In this document: positions 1 to 11,168 of the stretch, one piece after another
Layout of the letters: every line of letters begins with the position of its first letter
Position numbering within the stretch: position 1 is the stretch's first letter
Assembly (NCBI GenBank): GCA_012934845.2
Contig: WNNJ02003023.1
Coordinates: 62,001 to 126,000, forward strand
DNA from: Pomphorhynchus laevis
Taxonomy: Eukaryota; Acanthocephala; Palaeacanthocephala; Echinorhynchida; Pomphorhynchidae
Direction of reading: 5' to 3'
DNA length: 64,000 nucleotides
The notes under the pieces: generated by a model
The model's input: only the letters and a program-made list of their open reading frames with translations
Told to the model about the DNA's origin: nothing
Databases searched by the model: none
Program-made: the position numbers and the translations under genes

Positions 1-1248
1 GCCGACGTGTGTTTTTACCCAAAAAGAAATCGATTTCATGTCCTAAATATCTGCGACCCATTTTAATTCTAAACTCCATCATCTACATTTACGAAAAAGC
101 GCTTGCGCGAAAAATGCGCGACCATCAATGAGGCGAAATTTAATCCCACCAGGTTTTCATGGCTACGTAAAAGATCGCTCGCTCCATTCAGCAATAGGTG
201 AAGTGCATCAGTTTTGTCAAGATAACAGTCATCAGCTTGTTGTAGCTGGTGACTTTCTTGATTTTTCTGCTGCATTTGACCGCACTTCCATTCCTTTTGC
301 TATCTCTTCTCTCAGGTCCATTGGGTTGCATGCGAGAATTGTTAACATGGTGGAAATATTGTTGTATATCAAGCGATTCTTCTATGAAGATGACCCTGAT
401 GCACGTCAGTTCTACCCTATTACGGGTGTGCTTCAAGCATCCCCGCTTTCTCTAATCTTGTATCATGCTGCCTCCATTATACTCTACAAAAAATTTCAAC
501 GAAATCAACATCTAGTCGTACACGCTGATGATACCATAGCCCTGTTCTCTGGACGCAGGTGCAATAATGTAGTCTCTGACATCAACCGCTTCTTTTTAAG
601 ATTAAAAGACAAGCTACCCATATCCAATCTTGTTATCATTTCCTCGAAATCGCAGGTGGTCGTCTTTCATTGCGTCCCTGCCACCAAAAAGAAGCTTATG
701 AGATTAGCACTCTCTATACTCTCCTTCATTTTGCAGCCTCAACCACTCCCTACCTTCACAAGTCGAGTAAAATACCTGGGGTTCACCATTACGATAAACT
801 GGTCAGCGATAGTTGACCTGGATAGACTCAAACGTATCCTGAAGAAAGCTAGGTGGGCCCTGAAACGGTCTCAGCATCTGTTATTGAATGGGAAAACCCA
901 AGTGCGCCTCTCGGGTACTTGGGCTATCTCGGGATTAGTCTTTTTTGAGGACGTCCCCCAGACCAAATACTAAGGCTTCTCAAGCTCCTCATCTCGCGAT
1001 TACCGAGCATAGTCCGCCTCGATTGGATTCTTCGGGAGGTGAGAGACCCCGGGAGGTTTAATCGGAGAGCGGCGTGTCGGATTGGATGGAGGGACAGATC
1101 CCTGTGGACCTAAAGCCGTGACACAATGAGGACACCATTAGCGACCGACTTACCTTGTTGACTCTGTTTTTCTTTTGCATGTTTTCTTTTAAAAACCTTT
1201 TTTAGTGGTTGTATAGTTATTAATAAAATCTTTATTATTATGAAAGAC
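1..1248 (+). mobile_element. LINE-J copy 1 (APE-type LINE, RT fragment and 3' end)
   Basis: 5'-truncated non-LTR retrotransposon entering from the left edge. An open frame at 128-973 (281 codons) encodes the RT palm: 'FLDFSAAFD' (motif A), a degraded motif B 'GVLQASPLS' where a sister copy has 'GVPQGSPLS', and 'HADDT' in place of YADD (motif C). The altered B and C boxes mean it is catalytically dead although the frame stays open. Bases 30-125 match 8452-8550 of the second copy, so the element starts upstream of the ORF. The 3' noncoding part runs to about 1248 and ends in an AAAATCTTTATTATTA-type tail seen in all three copies. The clade (jockey, R1 or I-like) is not resolved by eye. Confidence 0.8.
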
Positions 1249-1464
1249 AATAACAATGTCCATATTATGCTGGAAAAGAAATGATAGAAATTGGGCAGCT
1301 AATGACGGATAGGAGCAACATGCTAAATGGAGAACACGTTTTTAAATGGAAAGATTTGACCTAAAATTTAAAACTTTTATTTCGTACATTTGGGATGTAT
1401 TTTACTTCATCTTCTAGCTTTTGAAAAGAATACATAAACTTTGAAGATCAAATTTCATAACGTT

Positions 1465-1815
1465 TGATCTTAGTCAACATCTTTCATGCGCGCGTCGTGT
1501 CGCTCTCGTCGGCTAAACCGGCTGCGGCATTACCCTTTCCTTCAATTCTGTCTAGAAGCTCATCAGCATCGTCATCGATTCCGAGCCCGAGCTCCTTCAT
1601 CCGATTGATGCGTTCCGAGGATCTCTGCGGGTGCTCCAGACTGAAGCCGACCGCCAACAAACTCGATTCGAACAGCAGAACCACCAAATCCTTCATGGAC
1701 TTGTCACCCGTGTCCTTCGCTTGCAGGCACTTCATAATAGAGTTATCGGGGTTGATCTACATATTCTTCTTCGTGGCAATGTAGCCCGTAGTGCTCATGT
1801 CGCGCTGTATATATT
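1465..1815 (-). pseudogene. Cytosolic HSP90 C-terminal pseudogene fragment
   Basis: Read on the minus strand, the frame gives 'MSTTGYIATKKNM', a stop, then '[15 protein letters not shown]', '[20 protein letters not shown]' and '[16 protein letters not shown]'. This is the C-terminal dimerisation region and acidic tail of HSP90, the ATP-dependent chaperone. Cytosolic HSP90 ends in MEEVD, the docking site for TPR co-chaperones. Here the frame runs through to 'DTTRA' and stops, but two bases later another frame reads 'MKDVD' then stop. A CG dinucleotide gain in the CGCGCGC run near 1486-1494 explains this. One in-frame stop plus this slip mark it as a pseudogene. No poly(A) trace or introns are visible, so processed or duplicated origin is open. 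Confidence 0.85.
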
Positions 1816-1992
1816 TATATATATCACACTGATTATATTAATATAAATATATAAAGGCGAACTAAGCCGAAACGTAAATAAAACAAATATTGTATCACCC
1901 TAGTTTTGAGATAAAAAATTCAAAAAGAATGTGTAGTTGTATTCAAGGAAATTTTAGGCGGTGGTTTAACCCTTATATATAACTCTGGTGAT

Positions 1993-2102
1993 TTATCCAG
2001 GGAGCCTCATTCTTAATAAAACTAATATTAACGATAAAGGTATATATCTAGATATGAACATTAAATTTACATCAATTAAAACTACTTTTAATTTATACCG
2101 CG
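1993..2102 (+). mobile_element. PLE-A fragment (RT, post-YIDD segment)
   Basis: A short piece matching 4240-4335 of the longer PLE-A copy. It encodes an 'ILNKTNINDKxGIYLDMNIK'-like segment downstream of the catalytic YIDD box. Both ends are abrupt. Just upstream, at 1850-1900, is a TE-like terminus with GCCGAAACGTAAATAAA, similar to one near 56210. Confidence 0.7.
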
Positions 2103-3030
2103 TTTATTTTATGCATAATTCATCAAGCAAAAATTAAGCAAATCGAAAGAAGTCAACATAAAATTTATTGTTACAAATTTTTGATAACTACTGCGATTAT
2201 CATCAGGAACATAATAATGCGCACATTGCAATCAAAAATAGATAGCGAATAATGATATGGAAGAAAGCAACTGTCAAGTTTGCCCGAAAAAATGAACTTG
2301 CGATTAGTTGTTAGATGGCTTGGAACATCTGGTTTATTGCCCTCAAATTTTTTGGCATAAAAAATTTGAGGGCAATCGTCATATCTTGCGATTGCCATAT
2401 CACAAGATAATCGCCTCCTTAATTTTCTTTATAGTCTTATCACTTTTGTGAGCTATAATCTCCGCGCCGGCAAAATTTATATCGTGCTGAATGTTCACTC
2501 CAGAAGAATCTATTTACATATCGCGTTTCAGACCTAGAGTGCCTAACAGATCTCTTGTTGTAACTTATTGTTGCATTATAGGAGCTTTCGAAACAAACAG
2601 CGATTTCACCATTATATTATATTCATTTTTACGGTCATCTTCAGTTAGTCAATAACTAAGCATTCGCAGGAATAATGAGCGAGCAGCCAACATTTGTAAC
2701 GTGTCGGCTGAACTTTTTCACCCACAGTCAAGCTAACGACCTGAGCGCAAATTGTTATTATAATAAGAAACAATTTTGAATGCTAAATAAAATTATTTGA
2801 TCAACAAATTATAATTACAAATCATAGTACAATCTTTTGACATTGAAGATTAGAACTCTTCGTTTGTATGCACACTTAAGGATCCCGTATGCTCGTCGTG
2901 GTTTGACGTCTTTCCAAAACCGCCGTGTCCGGAATCAACGACATCCATGGTGTCCACTTCACTCATATCCTCAAAGTCTTTGTCATTTTATGAAACAAGT
3001 TTGAATAAAAAATTATTATTTTTTCATTTT
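2103..3030. other. AT-rich DNA without recognised gene
   Basis: No coding region can be supported. The frame at 2171-2398 (-) has no recognisable motif and overlaps a palindrome. GC-richer text at 2880-2960 was inspected for exons and none was convincing. Confidence 0.6.
2336..2376. repeat. Perfect 18-bp inverted repeat
   Basis: Arms 2336-2353 and 2359-2376 are exact reverse complements (ATTGCCCTCAAATTTTTT) around a 5-nt loop. It may be a foldback remnant or the product of template switching. Confidence 0.9.
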
Positions 3031-3831
3031 TAATTTTTTTCACTTAGACTCAGTTGGCTGATTTGATTAAAAAAATCGCTTTATTGTTTAAATTATAAAT
3101 TTTTAATTATATTTTGTTGATTTGTGTATTGTAAATTTAATATTATAATAATATTTTGCTGGTTTATACTTTTTCATTATAAAAATAGAAAAATTTATTA
3201 AACTTGCTTGAAAATTAGCAGAAAAAATTGTCGTATCAAGAATACATAGTTTCAGTATTTATGACAGAGGTTATATTACTGTGAAAACAAAGTCCACAGG
3301 TCAATAATAACTTGTCAGGCCGGAACCAATATCATAGCAGTTCCTCCTGATAACGTCTAATCTTTATTTTTATACATCGTCTGTTATTTATTAGTCAATT
3401 CATAAAAATGACGTTTATTTTAAATTTCAATTTTTTTTATTTAAACTTGATTTAAATTATAAAAAATCTAAAAACAATTATTAATTTTATTATTTAATTA
3501 TTAGATTTTGATTTAGCATTATTATTACGTTTTGTATTTTTTATAAATCTATCAAATTTAAATTTAAATTTTAAATTTTAAATAATAAATAATAATATTA
3601 TAGTAAAATTAAGTAATATAGTAATATTGTAGTAATAATATGCAATATTATTGTATATAAATATAATTATTTATCAGCTCTTATCAGATTTATTTATCAG
3701 ATTTATATTTATCAGCTCTTCTATTCTAGAATATTTTAATTTGTATTTAAGATTAGTCTGTGGACGGATGTATTCATGACATGTAATGTTGTAGTAATAA
3801 TATAGTAATATTATAGTAATAATATTATGGT
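3031..3831. repeat. PLE-A noncoding terminal modules, rearranged
   Basis: Three recurrent noncoding pieces are visible. The terminal motif TAGACTCAGTTGGCTGATTT is at 3047-3066. A module in minus orientation, containing GTCCACAGGTCAATAATAAC, is at about 3240-3320. A PLE-A 3' tail in plus orientation starts at about 3321 ('AGCAGTTCCTCCTGAT'). The module-to-tail inversion junction recurs at 5976. The rest is AT-rich low-complexity sequence. Confidence 0.65.
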
Positions 3832-4626
3832 AAAATTAATTAATCTTATATTCGGAAAAAATATACATATATATGTTATAATAATTATAACGCCTATCTA
3901 ACAAAAATTAAACCATCAAATAAATATAAAATAAAATTCAAATAAAATTAAATTAATAGAATCCTTAAATATTTTGATAAATCAACATTATTTAAAAGTA
4001 GGGAAATCTATATTTAGACAAGTAAAAGGTGTTCCAATGGGTGGTAATATTAGCCCAATTATAGCTGACCCTTTTTTTAAACTTTATAGAATATGAATTT
4101 GTTCATAACTGTGTAAAAACTAAATCTAAACAATATAAATATATGAAATATATGTTTCGATACATTGATGATATATGTGTATTTAATTCTAATAATTTTT
4201 ATTCAATTAGTGAGCACATTTATCCAGAAAGCCTTATTCTTAACTAAAACCAATATTAATGATAAAGAAGGTGTATATCTAGATATGAACATTAAATTAA
4301 CATCAACTAAAACTACTATTAATTTATATCGTAAAGATGACATATTTAAATTTACAAGAAACATATTGTTGCATGATCATTTATGCATACCATATAATAT
4401 AAAATATAATACATTAAATAATGAAATTTTAAGAATTGCAACAATATGTAATGATATTGGCTTTCTTCAAAATCATTTAAATAATTTAATAGATACATAT
4501 TTTAAACTAGGTTACTATAAAAATAACATCAAGCAGAAAATAGTAAAATATATAAATCAACACAATAATATAAAGAATAAATTTAAACTCTTAAGTAGCA
4601 AATTTTTATGGATGGATAATAAATAA
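3832..4626 (+). mobile_element. PLE-A RT C-terminal half
   Basis: Penelope-like reverse transcriptase remnant. It starts at 'LINLIFG', then the fingers/palm segment 'IFRQVKGVPMGG', the catalytic 'FRYIDDICVF' at about 4155, and the thumb region to the stop at 4626 ('KFLWMDNK'). The last 153 codons (4165-4626) are open. No GIY-YIG domain follows the RT, unlike classic Penelope, which fits an element whose nuclease lies N-terminally. The copy is broken (a few interruptions) and 5'-truncated. Near-identical text occurs at 13151, 14475, 37316 (-), 39120 (-), 39991, 44375 and 56299. Confidence 0.85.
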
Positions 4627-4985
4627 TATACTTTGCATTAAAATAAGATACTAGATAGTTATTTCAGAGGAAATGCATCATTAGCATGTATTTGGCCCCG
4701 CTGCTATGTTGGGTAGAGGAGTTAGGGGCCGAAACTTGATAGCGTAGCAGTTCCTCCTGATGAGCTCTAATTCTTATTCTGATATAACGTCTGTTATTTA
4801 TTAGTCAATTCATAAAAATGACGTTTATTTTAAATTTCATTTTTTTTAACTTGATTTAAATTATAGAAAATCTAAAAACAATTATTAATTTTATTATTTA
4901 ATTATTAAATTTTGATTTAGCATTATTATGTTTTGTTTATTTTATAATTATATTAAATACGTAGACTCAGTTAGCTGATTTAATT
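4627..4985 (+). mobile_element. PLE-A 3' noncoding tail
   Basis: It begins at the RT stop and contains the structured block 4663-4763. A conserved AT-rich spacer ('TTATTAGTCAATTCATAAAA', 'AATCTAAAAACAATTATTAA') follows. The tail ends in the terminal motif ACGTAGACTCAGTTAGCTGA at 4959-4978. Many tails in the window share this exact order. Confidence 0.8.
4663..4763 (+). ncRNA. Conserved structured RNA of PLE-A tail
   Basis: In order: TTCAGAGG, a hairpin AAATGCAT (4671-4678) with ATGTATTT (4686-4693), GGCCCC (4694-4699), CTGCTATG (4701-4708), GGGGCC (4725-4730), CGTAGCAG (4743-4750), CTGATGA (4757-4763). GGCCCC pairs with GGGGCC and CTGCTATG pairs with CGTAGCAG (one G-U) in crossing order, so a pseudoknot is possible. 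In better copies TCATCAG opens the block and pairs with the closing CTGATGA. The role is unknown. Recognition of the 3' end by the element's own RT or self-processing are guesses. Confidence 0.6.
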
Positions 4986-6250
4986 GATATAAATATAAAT
5001 TGTATAGAATCTATAATGCTATAAATTTCGACCCCTAGAAGAATAGGGGCCGAAACCTGATAACATATCAGATCCTTCTGATGACCTCTAATCTTTATTC
5101 TTATACATCGTCTGTTATTTATTAGTCAATTCATAAAAATTGACTTTTATTTTAAATTTCAATTTTAAATTTTAACTTGATATAATACAAAATGTTATAA
5201 TAATATTTTGCTGGTTTATACTTTTTCATTATAAAAATAGAAAAATTCATTAAACGTACTTGAAAATTAGCTGAAAAATAATGTTGTATCAAGAAAAAAT
5301 AGTTTCAGCATTTCAAACAGAGTTTATATTATCGGGAAAACACAGTCCACAGGTCAATAATAACTTCTCAGTAGAACAAATCAGATCAAAAACAACAAAT
5401 CAGATCAGCTAATCGAGTCTACGCATTTTATACTATATAAATTATTTTTAAATTATAAATTATCAATAAATCATTTTTTTATTTTAAAGTCGTAACTAAT
5501 AATACATAGTTTCAGTATTTCTGACAGAGGTCATATTACCGGGAAACCAAAAAAATAATTGTATGTTTATTAGAAACGAAAATTTTTTTTGTACGTTTGT
5601 CGTTTACTAATGAGATTCTGAAGCTATTGTAATCTTATTCGGATTGATGTAAAAATGATGCAGCAGTTTCAATATTGAAATTGAATATATTTATGAATTG
5701 AATAATACATAATATGCGTTGTATTGAATAAGGAATAGATGTCATCAGAAGGAAAACATATATGTTACATCTTGTTGTCATAGTTACAAAATCATAAATA
5801 AAAGAAAATAGTTTCACTCTTAAGACCAAATAATCAAGTCAAATATATGAAACTTCGCATTTTATACAATATATAAATTTAAAATAAAGATTAATAATTA
5901 TAAATAATAAATAATTATATAATAATAAATATATTACCGGGAAAACAAAGTCCACAGGTCAATAATAACTTGTCAGGCCGGATCCCAATAACATAACAGT
6001 TCTTACTTATGACCTCTAAGCCTTATTTTTATACAACGTCTGTTATATTTATTACTCAATTCACAAAATTGACTTTTATTTTAAATTTTAATTTCAAATT
6101 TTAACTTGATATAAATATAAATTGTATAGAATCTTATATAATAATTTTTTATATATAATTATTTATTTTATTTATTATTATTTTTAATTTTTATTTATTA
6201 AAAATAGTGATTAAAAATATTAAATAATTTAAAATATTTTATTTAAAATC
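4986..6250. repeat. PLE-A noncoding debris, several partial tails
   Basis: A partial tail with GGGGCCGAAACCTGATAA lies at about 5029-5190. Minus-orientation terminal modules lie at about 5275-5440, 5500-5545 and 5935-5980. At 5976 the module abuts a plus-strand tail, as at 3320. AT-rich filler lies between. No coding region is supported; the 5635-5829 (-) frame has no recognisable motif. Confidence 0.6.
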
Positions 6251-6830
6251 GTTGGCGGAAAATTGTTATGGATGGATAATAAACAATGTGCTTTGTATAA
6301 GAATAAGATAAAAAATAATCAAATTTCATCAAAGGGAATACGTCACTACCACGTATTCAGCCCCGCTGCTATGCTGGGTAGAGGAATACGGGCAAAAACC
6401 TGATAGCATAGCAGTTCCTCCTGATGACCTCTAATTCTTATTCTGATACAACGTCCATTATTTATTAGTCAATTCATAATAATGACTTTTATTTTAAATT
6501 TCAATTTTTTATTTTAACTTGATTTAAATTATAATAAATCTAAAAACAATAATTAACTTTATTATTTAATTATTAAATTTTGATTTAGCATTATTATGTT
6601 TTGTTTATTTTATAATTATATTAAATACATAGACTCAGTTAGCTGGTTTGATATCTGTTTTTTAACATATCAATCTGATAAGATTTAAATTATAGAAAAT
6701 CTAAAAACAATTATTTATATTATTATTTAATTATTAAAATTTGATTTATCATTATTATGTTTTGTTTAGTTTATAATTATATTAAGTACGTAGACTCAGT
6801 TAGCTAATTTAATCTATATAATTTAGATTT
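6251..6830 (+). mobile_element. PLE-A tail plus a second partial tail
   Basis: The last codons of the RT ('WMDNK'-like) at 6265-6290 are followed by a full 3' tail ending in the terminal motif at 6635-6655. A second end-of-tail piece at 6665-6815 ends in the same motif at 6787. The structured block lies at 6327-6427. Confidence 0.75.
6327..6427 (+). ncRNA. PLE-A tail structured RNA, covarying copy
   Basis: The hairpin arms here are GAATACGT (6336-6343) and ACGTATTC (6351-6358). Compared with AAATACGT/ACGTATTT elsewhere, an A-T pair is replaced by G-C. The opening TCATC (6327-) and closing CTGATGA (6421-6427) pair. CTGCTATG (6366-6373) pairs with CATAGCAG (6407-6414). Confidence 0.65.
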
Positions 6831-6834
6831 ATTT

Positions 6835-6925
6835 TTAAACAGTTATGAACAAATTCATATTCTATAAAGCTTAAAAATAAGTCAGCTATAATTAAGTTTG
6901 TCAACAATTACCTTCGATTTTATCA
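6835..6925 (-). mobile_element. PLE-A RT fragment, reversed
   Basis: The reverse complement matches the RT palm text around 4060-4135 (Leu-Ile-Ile-Ala-Asp, then 'FIEYEFVHN'-like). It is a small fragment in the opposite orientation to the adjoining tails. Confidence 0.65.
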
Positions 6926-7889
6926 ATTTTAATAGCTGATTTAATCCTTCAGTGGAATTCGGGAGGAGATTCCGCCCTTAGCCTTCTATCTGGTAGAGAT
7001 GCAGATGTTATACCTTCAGAGGACGCGGTCTCCACGTATCCCTCAAGACATTACTCGATTTATCTTATAGCATATAATCACCCACCTTACTCCGTACATA
7101 ACCCACCTCACTCCATTTCATCTCACGGTATTTTATCCCTGGTAAAGAGCTCCTTAAGATAATCCATCTTATTAAACTACTCTTGTCCATCCCTGTATTG
7201 TTTAGCTATATCACTGTAAAAACGGTAAACGCATCAGTATAGCCAATATCTACATTTGGCCAGGAGAGATTAACAAGAACAGTGAATTTATCCGACCCGG
7301 ATAAATTCACAAAATCCGTAACCTGCTGGATCGTATATTGAGTAGCGGTTATGACAGGATACTTGGTGACTTGAACGACATAACTGGTCGTTGGATTAAT
7401 GCAGCAATCCGCAGAACCAGGAACGACTATCTTATTCACAAATCACCTTCCCCCACCTTTCATTGCTCAACAAATAATTCTCTCCTCGACATATTACTGC
7501 TTCATAAAAAGTGGTTGTTGAAACCCATACGTAGTAAGCAGTCGCGCCAACATCAGACCACCTCTCATGACCCTTTTCGCTGGCGAATAGAAGAAGATAC
7601 GTTGCTTAAAAGGATGTTTCACTTTGATCCCATCATAGTGGCTTTCTTTAAGGCAGCTTATCAAACTCTTTCCCAAAATTGATAATGAGAGTTTGACCGA
7701 ATTTAATTCTCACCTCTCATCGCAATCTACCGCGTTGCTTTCGACTACCTATAAATGTCGCATATACAATCCCACCCCAACAAAACTCAAGGTCCTCGCT
7801 AAAATGCTACATCTTCCCAATCTCTCTGTTTTCGCCAGATAGGCCCTCTTGAATGAATACTGGAGCTCTAGATATAGGTTCCAGCTAAT

Positions 7890-8139
7890 CTTGACTCTTC
7901 TCAGTCTTGACCCTTATCAATCTTCCTTTTGGAATATATTCAAGAAAAAGTAGATTGTCTGCTGGGGAGATAGAGTCGTGGGTTGACTTGACCCTTCTCT
8001 GATCTTGACCCTTCTCTGATCAAATTTTTCTTCACCCTTCTCTGATCCTTGCTAATCTTGACCCTTCTCAGTCTTCCTTTTGGAATATATTCAAGAAAAA
8101 TAAGTTTGTCTGCTGGGGGGATAGAGTCGTGGGTTGGAT
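7890..8139 (+). repeat. Local direct duplication inside LINE-J copy 2
   Basis: Two similar runs of about 90 bp (roughly 7890-7985 and 8053-8139) share TCTTCCTTTTGGAATATATT and GATAGAGTCGTGGGTTG. They are separated by short repeats of TTGACCCTTCTCTGATC. They disrupt the pre-RT coding region. Confidence 0.8.
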
Positions 8140-9004
8140 TGGGAGCATTTGCCTTGACAGAGTTTTGGAAGAGTCACTATCCCTACACAACTATGGAGCC
8201 ACTCAATCTCTCCAACAAATCCCGTTTTGGGGTTACTTTAGGAGCAGGGACTTATCTTTTTTACAAATATCCTTAACTTCTGGGGTCCACTTCCGTGCAC
8301 CTCCAAATTTGTCGCTCCTATATTCTCGGGTCTGTCAGATTTTGACAGTCGATCAAAGAAGAGAAGTGGCCGTCACAATGCTTTTAGCCTCACTATCCGA
8401 TGTAGCTGCCATCAATATTAGGCGTAGAATATTTTTACCAAACTGTAGTACGGTATCATGTCCTAAAGACCTGCGGCCCATTTCGATTCAAAACTCCCTC
8501 ATATCCATCTACGAAAAAGCGCTTGCGCTTAGAATATGCGACTATTTAAGTAGGCGTAACTTGATCCCACCGAGTTTCATGGGTTTGTCAAATGGCGCTC
8601 GAATTATTCAGCAATAGGTGAAGTGCATCAGTTTTGTCGGTATAACAATCATCAACTCGCTGTGGCTGTTTTCCTCGACTTTTCTGATGCATTTGATCCC
8701 ATCTTCATTCCTTTCGTTATCTAATCTATCAGATCTCTCGGGTTACCTGTGATAATTGTTAACAGGGTGGAGATTAAGGGTATAAAAGTTTTTAAAAACA
8801 AAACGTCAAGTTTGCAAAATATGAGAAATATGTTACTGCTTGCATAAAACAAGCGTAAATTTCATTCTTCGAAAAAACCTTCTCCCGAAATTGAATTTAA
8901 AATTTTTATTTTGTAATTAAAAATACAAAATTTAAAAATTGTAAAATACAAAAAAAACAAGCGGTTTTCTTTCTATTAAGAAAACTGCTATTTTTTATTA
9001 AGCA

Positions 9005-9040
9005 GCCAAGAAAGTTCAAACTAGTTTGAACTTTCTTGGC
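9005..9040. repeat. 36-bp perfect palindrome
   Basis: GCCAAGAAAGTTCAAACT is followed at once by its exact reverse complement, with no spacer, in the subterminal part of the hAT-like element. An imperfect hairpin (AGCGGTTTTCTT / AAGAAAACTGCT) precedes it at about 8960-8988. The half-site GTTTGAACTTTCTTG recurs near 16647. Confidence 0.9.
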
Positions 9041-9233
9041 TAAAATAAACTACTTACAATACTTCTTGATAATGTCCGCGGTTAGCGAACGAAATATCGA
9101 AGAAATATTCAATTTCTTTTTTCTGAGAATGGCATTTAGATACAAAAATAATTATTCCCCCCCCAGAATGTCTCATTCCGTTTCAAATTAAAAATTGTAA
9201 AATACAAAAAACAAGCGGTTTTCTTTCTATTCA

Positions 9234-11168
9234 TTATCGTTTGACAATATAAATCTTAACTTCACGTTCTCTTCTTTTTGCTTGATACACTGCTCTTTCG
9301 GCACATCTATTACTTCGTTCGATATCCATGGAGGATTTATCTCTACTCCAATATTTTGTTAATGTAGACAAAGCTTTTGGATAATTTGCAAATGCGATCG
9401 ATAACTCCTCGAACGACGTCTCGTTGTATTTCTGATCACTGAACCAATAGGTACCCCACTTTCCACATAGTATGTCACAAACACATTTCATTTCCAATCT
9501 TTTAGCGGGTATCAATATATATGCCAAAAGCGCAAAACTCGCTCTACGGTTCCAACACGCAGAACTCAAATTTGGTAAAGCATGGAAATGTACGAGTGGG
9601 AAGCGACAATGGATTTGATAATAGTTGTACACGTCCATCAGATGATGCAAGAAACACATGTCATCTCTCCAACCAGAAGGCGCTTCCAATTCGAATCCTC
9701 CCTGTTCAAAATCATGTTTTAGTTTGTCGTAGTCCTTAGTCAGTAGACTAACAAATTCATAGGAAATTTCTGGAGACACTGTGTACTTTCCAAAATATTC
9801 GTGCATAATAATTCTTAATGCTCTGTGTTGAATATGGTATTGACAACCTATAAACTGTGGAACCTCATTTGTTTCATTTCGCAATCTTGATTGCAATCTA
9901 GTGACTATACCATTTTTCCAACCGACGTTGACACTGGTTGTGTCCGACACGATCATCTTGATGGATTTCATGATTCCGTATTCTTTTAGCGATTCAACGA
10001 TTCCGTTAACGATCGTTTCGGCTTTTCCATCGTTTAGAAACAACACGTCGATTCTCACTTCACGATTATAATTAACAAATTCTAATACTTGTATTTCTTT
10101 GCCACTATATATTTGAATCCGTCAAAATGTAAACACCACTTATAGCTCACTTGCGTTTATATCAACTTGCAAATATTAATAAATAATAATTAAAGTTAAT
10201 AATTTATAATTCTAATAAAACAATATAATTGTCAAATATATTATTTAATATATAATTGTCAAATATAATTGTCTTTATATAATTGTCAAAATATAATTAT
10301 AACAATAAATAAGTATTGTTATTCATTAAAGTGAAATTCAATATTAATGCAAGTGTAGTTTATTGGTGTGTAGATTATCAATAAGTGCTCTCTTAATTGT
10401 TTTAGCGTGTCAAATGTTAGCCATATAGAAGGCTGCTTGTGTGGGAGTAGCAATACATACTCCGCATTTTGCTAACGTAACACACACATCAGATGCTTTC
10501 CTTGATGATAGAGAACATCTTGTAGTTAGAGCTTTTACCTGATCTGTGCTTTCGTATTTTCTTTTCTTAACCTCGCTGAACACAACATTGTCATCACTAA
10601 CGCCTTCTGAACCCGCATCATCTGATTACAATTCACTTGCCATTTCGGCAATTTTATTCTCTGACTTTCGAATTAACTTTGACGGATGAATTGATCCTTC
10701 GCGGGTTGAGCAATATCCAAGCTTGCCTTTGCTTTCCACTTGACTTTCGTAAAATTGCTTGTCTTCAGATGATAGCCAAGTTCCTGATTGGTTGGTAATA
10801 TCGAATATAGATTTCAATGGATCGAAGCATTGCTTACGTACACATTAGTAGTAAAGCTTCAATGTAGAATTGACCTTAATGACTATTCTGCATTTCGAGA
10901 GAATTGGCAGATTACATTTTTCCCATAGTTTTATAACTTCATCAGTTAAGACTAGAACTCTCTTTCTTCTACATTTTTCCATATCAGCCAAATGCCGGTA
11001 TCTTCCACAAATTTGTGATTTTAATGGTCGTCGAGTGAATGCGGATAAAGATGTCATCTCGATATGTAGGGATAAACTACGCTTAGGTCCTTCCCAGAAC
11101 AACCTCGAGTTCTTTTCCGACGTTTTAGACCTCTTCTGAACCTCGCTTTTGCTCATGGAGAAATTCAT
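9234..11168 (-). pseudogene. Decayed transposase-like gene of the hAT-like element
   Basis: Read leftwards from 11168, a 107-codon frame ('LVLTDEVIKLWEKCNLP') is followed by a 63-codon frame ('WLSSEDKQFYESQVESKGK') and then interrupted text. A 274-codon frame closes it at 10058-9234. The last has 'IVSDTTSVNVGWKNG', 'GCQYHIQHRALR' and 'PNLSSACWNRRASFALLAYI'. The D-T-T-S-x-N-x-G / C-x-x-H-x-x-H pattern recalls a widespread invertebrate transposase-like protein family. I infer transposase mainly from the terminal repeats around it. A frameshift near 10100 ('LHFDGF') and several stops show decay. AT-rich sequence at 10150-10370 may be an intron or an insertion. Confidence 0.65.

Noticed and set aside
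4694-4750. HDV-like ribozyme in the PLE-A tail
   Set aside because: The crossing order of GGCCCC/GGGGCC and CTGCTATG/CATAGCAG resembles HDV P1/P2, but no clear P3, P1.1 or catalytic-C segment is seen. Kept only as an RNA of unknown role.
4663-4763. Hammerhead reading of the PLE-A tail (it contains GAAAC and, 20 nt later, CTGATGA)
   Set aside because: CTGATGA pairs better with TCATCAG at the block's start. No stem I or stem III with a UH cleavage site can be drawn between the two boxes, and the boxes vary in some copies.
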